Of a stretch of DNA of 9,124 bases, positions 6,646 through 9,124 are shown in pieces. Origin of the DNA: Oscillospiraceae bacterium. GTDB taxonomy: Bacteria > Bacillota_A > Clostridia > Oscillospirales > Oscillospiraceae. The DNA lies in the NCBI GenBank assembly GCA_017396725.1, contig JAFQLA010000237.1, forward strand, positions 1 to 9,124, written 5' to 3'. The stretch's first letter is position 1. Each line of letters opens with the position of its first letter. Under the pieces are notes generated by a model. The model searched no databases, was not told the DNA's origin, and worked only from the letters and a program-made list of their open reading frames with translations. The position numbers and the translations under genes were made by a program.

Positions 6646-7677
6646 TTAGAACTTGCTGTTGTTCTTTTCTCTGTGGCGGCGTGCCCAACCGTCCTTCATC
6701 ACCTGCTTGACGCGGCCAACAGCCAGCGCGTCGGAAGGCACATCCTGCGTAAGGGTGGTGCCTGCGGCGACATAAGCGCCGTCACCCACCTTTACGGGGG
6801 CGATCATGTTGGTGTTGCAGCCGATAAAGGCGCCGGAGCCGATGGTGCAGCGGTACTTCTTGGCGCCGTCATAATTGGCGGTAACGGTGCCGCAGCCGAA
6901 GTTGACGCGCTCGCCCACATCGCTGTCGCCCAGATAGGTGAGATGGGAGAGACTTACATAGTCGCCTACGGTGGAGTTCTTCACTTCCACAAAGTCGCCC
7001 AGCTTCACATGGTTGCCCAGCTTGCAGCCGGGGCGCAGGTAGGAATAAGGCCCGATACGGGTCTCATCTCCCACGGTGCTTTCATTGATCTGGCTTGCGT
7101 TGACGGTGGTGCCATTGCCCACGGTGCAGTCGCGGATCATAGCGTTGGGGCCGATCTCGCAGTTGCAGCCGATGGAGGTCTTGCCCCGCAGGATAGAGCC
7201 GGGCAAAATCACCGTGCCTTCACCGATGACCACACGGGGATCGATGTAGGTGTTGGCGGGATCCATCACCAGCACGCCGTTTTCCGCATGCTTGCGGACG
7301 ATCTCGTCGCGGCAGGGCATCTGCAGCGCGAAAAGTTCCTGACGGGACGCAAAGCTCACATAGCCGCCGCCCATGGGGACCACGGGTTCAGCAAAGCTCA
7401 TGCCGGCCTCGCCGCCGAAGAATTCACGCATGGCCTCTTCCGCGTTTTCGAGAGGGGCCACCACCACTTCCACATCTTCGGTGAAGCACTGCTTCACTTC
7501 CTCCGCCCATTTTTCATCACAGGCGCAAAAAATCCGCCGAACACCTGCACGCGCCAATTCCGCACCGACCCACGCAAGGACCGGGCAGAACATAACCTGC
7601 TGCAGCATCAGCGGACGGGCGTCTGCGCCCCGGGAACAGTCATTCTTCAAAAGAAATGCTGCGCTTTTACAAATCAT
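6646..7677 (-). CDS. glmU: GlmU-like glucosamine-1-phosphate N-acetyltransferase with degenerate uridylyltransferase domain
   Basis: The 343-residue product aligns with the C-terminal half of bifunctional GlmU (about 456 residues). From about residue 135 onward it is a left-handed beta-helix of hexapeptide repeats. From the YLRPG segment onward it keeps a constant offset of 118 from E. coli GlmU, without insertions. Acetyl-CoA and glucosamine-1-phosphate site residues are present: Arg215 (Arg333), Lys233 (Lys351), His245 (catalytic His363), Tyr248, Asn259, Asn268, Lys274 and Arg322. The first ~130 residues are a shrunken remnant of the pyrophosphorylase domain. The GxGTRMxS nucleotide loop is replaced by LLKNDCSRGAD, and the middle of the domain, with the GTA and GD motifs, is missing. 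Acetylation is therefore likely, and UTP transfer unlikely. The remnant is rich in cysteine (C3, C14, C31, C51, C53, C64). The start is the ATG at 7677, with GGAGG eight bases upstream. A TTG at 7701 is the alternative. First gene of the operon with prs, pth and mfd. Confidence 0.85.
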   Translation of the reverse strand: MICKSAAFLLKNDCSRGADARPLMLQQVMFCPVLAWVGAELARAGVRRIFCACDEKWAEEVKQCFTEDVEVVVAPLENAEEAMREFFGGEAGMSFAEPVVPMGGGYVSFASRQELFALQMPCRDEIVRKHAENGVLVMDPANTYIDPRVVIGEGTVILPGSILRGKTSIGCNCEIGPNAMIRDCTVGNGTTVNASQINESTVGDETRIGPYSYLRPGCKLGNHVKLGDFVEVKNSTVGDYVSLSHLTYLGDSDVGERVNFGCGTVTANYDGAKKYRCTIGSGAFIGCNTNMIAPVKVGDGAYVAAGTTLTQDVPSDALAVGRVKQVMKDGWARRHREKNNSKF

Positions 7678-7727
7678 TGGACATTCCTCCCCCGGGTGCA
7701 AACCGAAATGTTTTTGTAGGTATGACC

Positions 7728-7756
7728 ATTATAACAAATACTTTTGAAAAGTCCAA
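7728..7756 (-). promoter_or_regulatory. Extended -10 promoter of the glmU-prs-pth-mfd operon
   Basis: Reading leftward: TTGGAC (7756-7751), a 17-base spacer, and a perfect TATAAT (7733-7728) preceded by TGT, which makes an extended -10. The -35 is poor beyond TTG, which suits a promoter driven by the extended -10. Transcription would start near 7721, giving a leader of about 44 bases with no room for a riboswitch. No equally good promoter was found further down the operon. Confidence 0.8.
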
Positions 7757-7798
7757 CCCTTTCGCGCATATTTTTTAATTATCTCACGATTATCCCAA

Positions 7799-7845
7799 CG
7801 CCGCTTTTTCCATAAAAATCCAGCTGGATTCCACGCAAAACGGCG
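7799..7845. repeat. Nested inverted repeat with 14-bp palindrome
   Basis: AATCCAGCTGGATT at 7817-7830 is a perfect palindrome. Around it, CGCCG(C)TTTT (7799-7808) pairs with AAAACGGCG (7837-7845) with one bulged base. Together they make a two-tier stem with a 6-8 base internal loop. It sits between the two outward promoters, about 43 bases behind the glmU -35. It could be a regulator's operator site or a structure-forming element. No known operator consensus was recognised. Confidence 0.5.
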
Positions 7846-7885
7846 AAAAAAGTTTTTGTTCACATAATACCCCTAAATTTGCAGA

Positions 7886-7920
7886 GATTTTTTGGTATTT
7901 TTTGAAAAAATCGGTTTTTT
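7886..7920. promoter_or_regulatory. Phased A/T tracts upstream of the trmL promoter
   Basis: T6 runs at 7888-7893 and 7898-7903, an A6 run at 7905-7910 and a T6 run at 7915-7920 stand directly upstream of the -35 hexamer at 7924. The pairs are spaced at ten bases, close to one helical turn. This suits an UP element or intrinsically bent DNA. GATTTTTT (7886-7893) can also pair with AAAAAATC (7905-7912), but as a terminator it would be very weak. Confidence 0.4.
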
Positions 7921-7923
7921 ATG

Positions 7924-7952
7924 TTGAAATTGTTGCGTTTTTGCATTACAAT
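7924..7952 (+). promoter_or_regulatory. Sigma-A-like promoter for trmL (and probably pgk)
   Basis: TTGAAA (7924-7929), an exact 17-base spacer, and TACAAT (7947-7952). Each hexamer differs from consensus at a single position. Transcription should start near 7959, about 29 bases before the trmL ATG. Confidence 0.8.
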
Positions 7953-7987
7953 TGTCAAATGTCTGAATATGCGGAAAGGCGGCAATT

Positions 7988-8491
7988 ATGCTTAACATCG
8001 TTTTGGTGGAACCGGAGATCCCCATGAACACCGGCAACATCGCCCGCACCTGCGCCGCCACCGGCGCGCGGCTGCATCTCATCCGCCCCCTGGGCTTTGA
8101 TATCTCCGATAAGGCCGTGAAGCGGGCAGGTCTTGACTATTGGCATCTGGTGGAGGTTTTCGACTACGAAAATCTGGAGGACTTCTTCTCCAGGCATCCC
8201 GAGGCCAAGGAAAATCTTTATCTGCTCACCACCAAAGCACCCCGCAGCTATGCCACCGCCCGGTTTTCTGACGGGTGCTGGCTCTTCTTCGGCAAGGAGA
8301 CCGCCGGTCTTCCCGAAGACTTCCGCAAGGCCCATGCCGATCGCTGCATCCGCCTCCCCATGCGCTCTGAGGCCAGCAGCCTCAACCTCGCCAACTCCGT
8401 GGCCATCATCACCTATGAAGCTCTCCGCCAGCTGGATTTTCCCGGCCTGCAGGGTGAAGGCATGATGGGCGGCGCGGAGCAGTACACCTGA
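7988..8491 (+). CDS. trmL: tRNA (cytidine/uridine-34)-2'-O-methyltransferase TrmL
   Basis: TrmL transfers a methyl group from S-adenosylmethionine to the ribose of the wobble nucleotide in tRNA-Leu isoacceptors. It is a small SPOUT-class (SpoU) enzyme with a C-terminal trefoil knot. The 167 residues fit (E. coli 157). The three SpoU motifs are present: NTGNIART at 14-21, FGKETAGLP at 101-109, and IRLPM followed by SSLNLANSVAI over 121-140, which form the knot and cofactor site. The opening MLNIVLVEPEIP and the RAGLDYW segment (46-52) are specific to the TrmL/YibK subgroup rather than larger rRNA methylases. The start is ATG with AAAGG eight bases upstream, behind the promoter at 7924-7952. 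The last 14 residues (LQGEGMMGGAEQYT) extend slightly beyond the usual end. pgk follows after 33 bases without a visible terminator, so the two are probably co-transcribed. Confidence 0.93.
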   Translation: MLNIVLVEPEIPMNTGNIARTCAATGARLHLIRPLGFDISDKAVKRAGLDYWHLVEVFDYENLEDFFSRHPEAKENLYLLTTKAPRSYATARFSDGCWLFFGKETAGLPEDFRKAHADRCIRLPMRSEASSLNLANSVAIITYEALRQLDFPGLQGEGMMGGAEQYT

Positions 8492-8524
8492 ACACCGCCT
8501 CACTTTTTGAAAGGAGCTTGCACT

Positions 8525-9124
8525 ATGGCACTCAATTACAATAAGAAGACCGTCCGTGATGTAGATGTCTCCGGCAAGAAGGTCCTGCTGCGCTGCGATT
8601 TCAATGTGCCTCAGGATATGACCACCGGCGCCATCACCGATGATAAGCGCATCGTTTCCGCTCTTCCCACCATCCGGTATCTCCTGGAAAACGGCGCTGC
8701 CGTTATCGCCTGCAGCCATCTGGGCAAGCCCAAGGGCGCCGATCCCGCTTTTTCTCTGGCTGTAGTCGCCAAGCGTCTGGGTGAACTTCTGGGCATGGAT
8801 GTGATCTTTGCCAAGGATGTCGTGGGCGAGGATGCCCGCGCCAAGGCCGCTTCTCTCAAGTGCGGTGAAGTGATGCTGCTGGAAAACACCCGCTTTGAAC
8901 CCGGTGAAACCAAGAATGATCCCGAGCTTTCCAAAGCTCGTGCAAGCCTTGCCGATCTCTATGTATCCGATGCTTTCGGCTCCGTGCACCGTGCCCACGC
9001 CTCCACCGCAGGCGTTGCCGCGTATCTCCCCGCCGTTTCCGGCTTCCTGATCGCGCAGGAGCTTTCCGTTATGGGCAGCGCTCTTGCCAACCCCCGCCGT
9101 CCTTTGGTGGCTATCCTTGGCGGC
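8525..9124 (+). CDS. pgk: Phosphoglycerate kinase, N-terminal half (runs off the right edge)
   Basis: Pgk interconverts 1,3-bisphosphoglycerate plus ADP with 3-phosphoglycerate plus ATP, the first ATP-yielding step of glycolysis, in the cytoplasm. Exactly 200 codons are visible with no stop, about half of a normal ~400-residue enzyme. The substrate-binding N-domain is intact: LLRCDFNVP at 21-29 (Asp25, Asn27), Arg42 in [13 protein letters not shown] at 64-71, [11 protein letters not shown] at 118-128 (Arg124) and [10 protein letters not shown] at 149-158, which binds 3-phosphoglycerate. Lysine replaces the common arginine in the SHLGRPKG motif, a conservative change I believe occurs in other clostridia. 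The nucleotide-binding C-domain lies beyond the window. ATG at 8525 has AAGGAG eight bases upstream. No separate promoter or terminator is visible in the 33 bases after trmL. Confidence 0.97.
   Translation, partial: MALNYNKKTVRDVDVSGKKVLLRCDFNVPQDMTTGAITDDKRIVSALPTIRYLLENGAAVIACSHLGKPKGADPAFSLAVVAKRLGELLGMDVIFAKDVVGEDARAKAASLKCGEVMLLENTRFEPGETKNDPELSKARASLADLYVSDAFGSVHRAHASTAGVAAYLPAVSGFLIAQELSVMGSALANPRRPLVAILGG

Larger units (their letters stand above)
7678..7987. other. Divergent intergenic region between glmU and trmL
   Basis: This 310-base gap is much richer in A and T than its surroundings and holds no credible gene. It contains the glmU ribosome binding site (GGAGG, 7686-7690) and promoter (7728-7756), an 11-base-spaced direct repeat of ATTATC-CA-CG (7778-7800), a nested inverted repeat (7799-7845), phased A/T tracts (7886-7920), and the trmL promoter (7924-7952) and ribosome binding site (AAAGG, 7975-7979). 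It separates the two outward-facing transcription units. Confidence 0.75.

Noticed and set aside
5566..7719. A 717-codon plus-strand frame antisense to prs and glmU
   Set aside because: Same cause: it is codon-aligned with both genes and shows no family resemblance.
7678..7727. Riboswitch or T-box in the glmU leader
   Set aside because: The predicted leader is only about 44 bases, too short for either, and no such motif is visible.
7886..7920. Possible terminator formed by the T/A runs before trmL
   Set aside because: The stem would be eight base pairs with a single G-C at one end, and no gene ends nearby. Promoter-associated A/T tracts explain it better.
7955..8998. A 347-codon minus-strand frame antisense to trmL and pgk
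   Set aside because: Codon-aligned shadow. The plus strand carries complete SpoU motifs and Pgk motifs plus good ribosome binding sites.

Overview
The window is an ordinary, densely packed housekeeping region. It most likely comes from a moderately GC-rich Gram-positive anaerobe of the class Clostridia (Oscillospirales-like is my guess). Four things point there: the gene order glmU-prs-pth-mfd, which matches the Bacillus/Clostridium order; a lipobox-bearing PrsA-type foldase; AAGGAG/GGAGG ribosome binding sites; and sigma-A type promoters in the AT-rich gaps. The species assignment is inference. I see no phage, insertion sequence, CRISPR array, tRNA, rRNA or defence system.

Layout. At the left edge (1-105, minus) is the first 35 codons of an ABC transporter ATPase, with its own promoter at 145-173. 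A perfect-stem terminator (210-244) separates it from a leftward five-gene operon. In transcription order the operon is: a GlmU-like acetyltransferase (7677-6646), prs (6573-5614), pth (5548-4952), mfd (4838-1317), and a parvulin-type PrsA-like lipoprotein (1320-253) whose start overlaps the mfd stop by 4 bp. The only strong promoter I find for this operon is the extended -10 promoter at 7728-7756. From a 310-bp AT-rich gap, trmL (7988-8491) and pgk (8525 to the right edge, incomplete) run rightward behind a good promoter at 7924-7952.

How the genes relate. GlmU makes the GlcNAc precursor for peptidoglycan. Prs makes PRPP for nucleotides and other pathways. Pth rescues peptidyl-tRNA, Mfd couples stalled transcription to excision repair, and the lipoprotein folds exported proteins. 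TrmL modifies the tRNA wobble base and Pgk is glycolytic.

The most notable point is that the GlmU homologue keeps a complete acetyltransferase domain but has a shrunken, motif-less pyrophosphorylase domain, so UDP-GlcNAc synthesis probably needs another uridylyltransferase. Other points are a 13-bp stem with a GGAA tetraloop between prs and pth, a nested palindrome and phased A/T tracts in the divergent promoter region, and start codons for four genes that ribosome-binding-site spacing places inside the longest reading frame.
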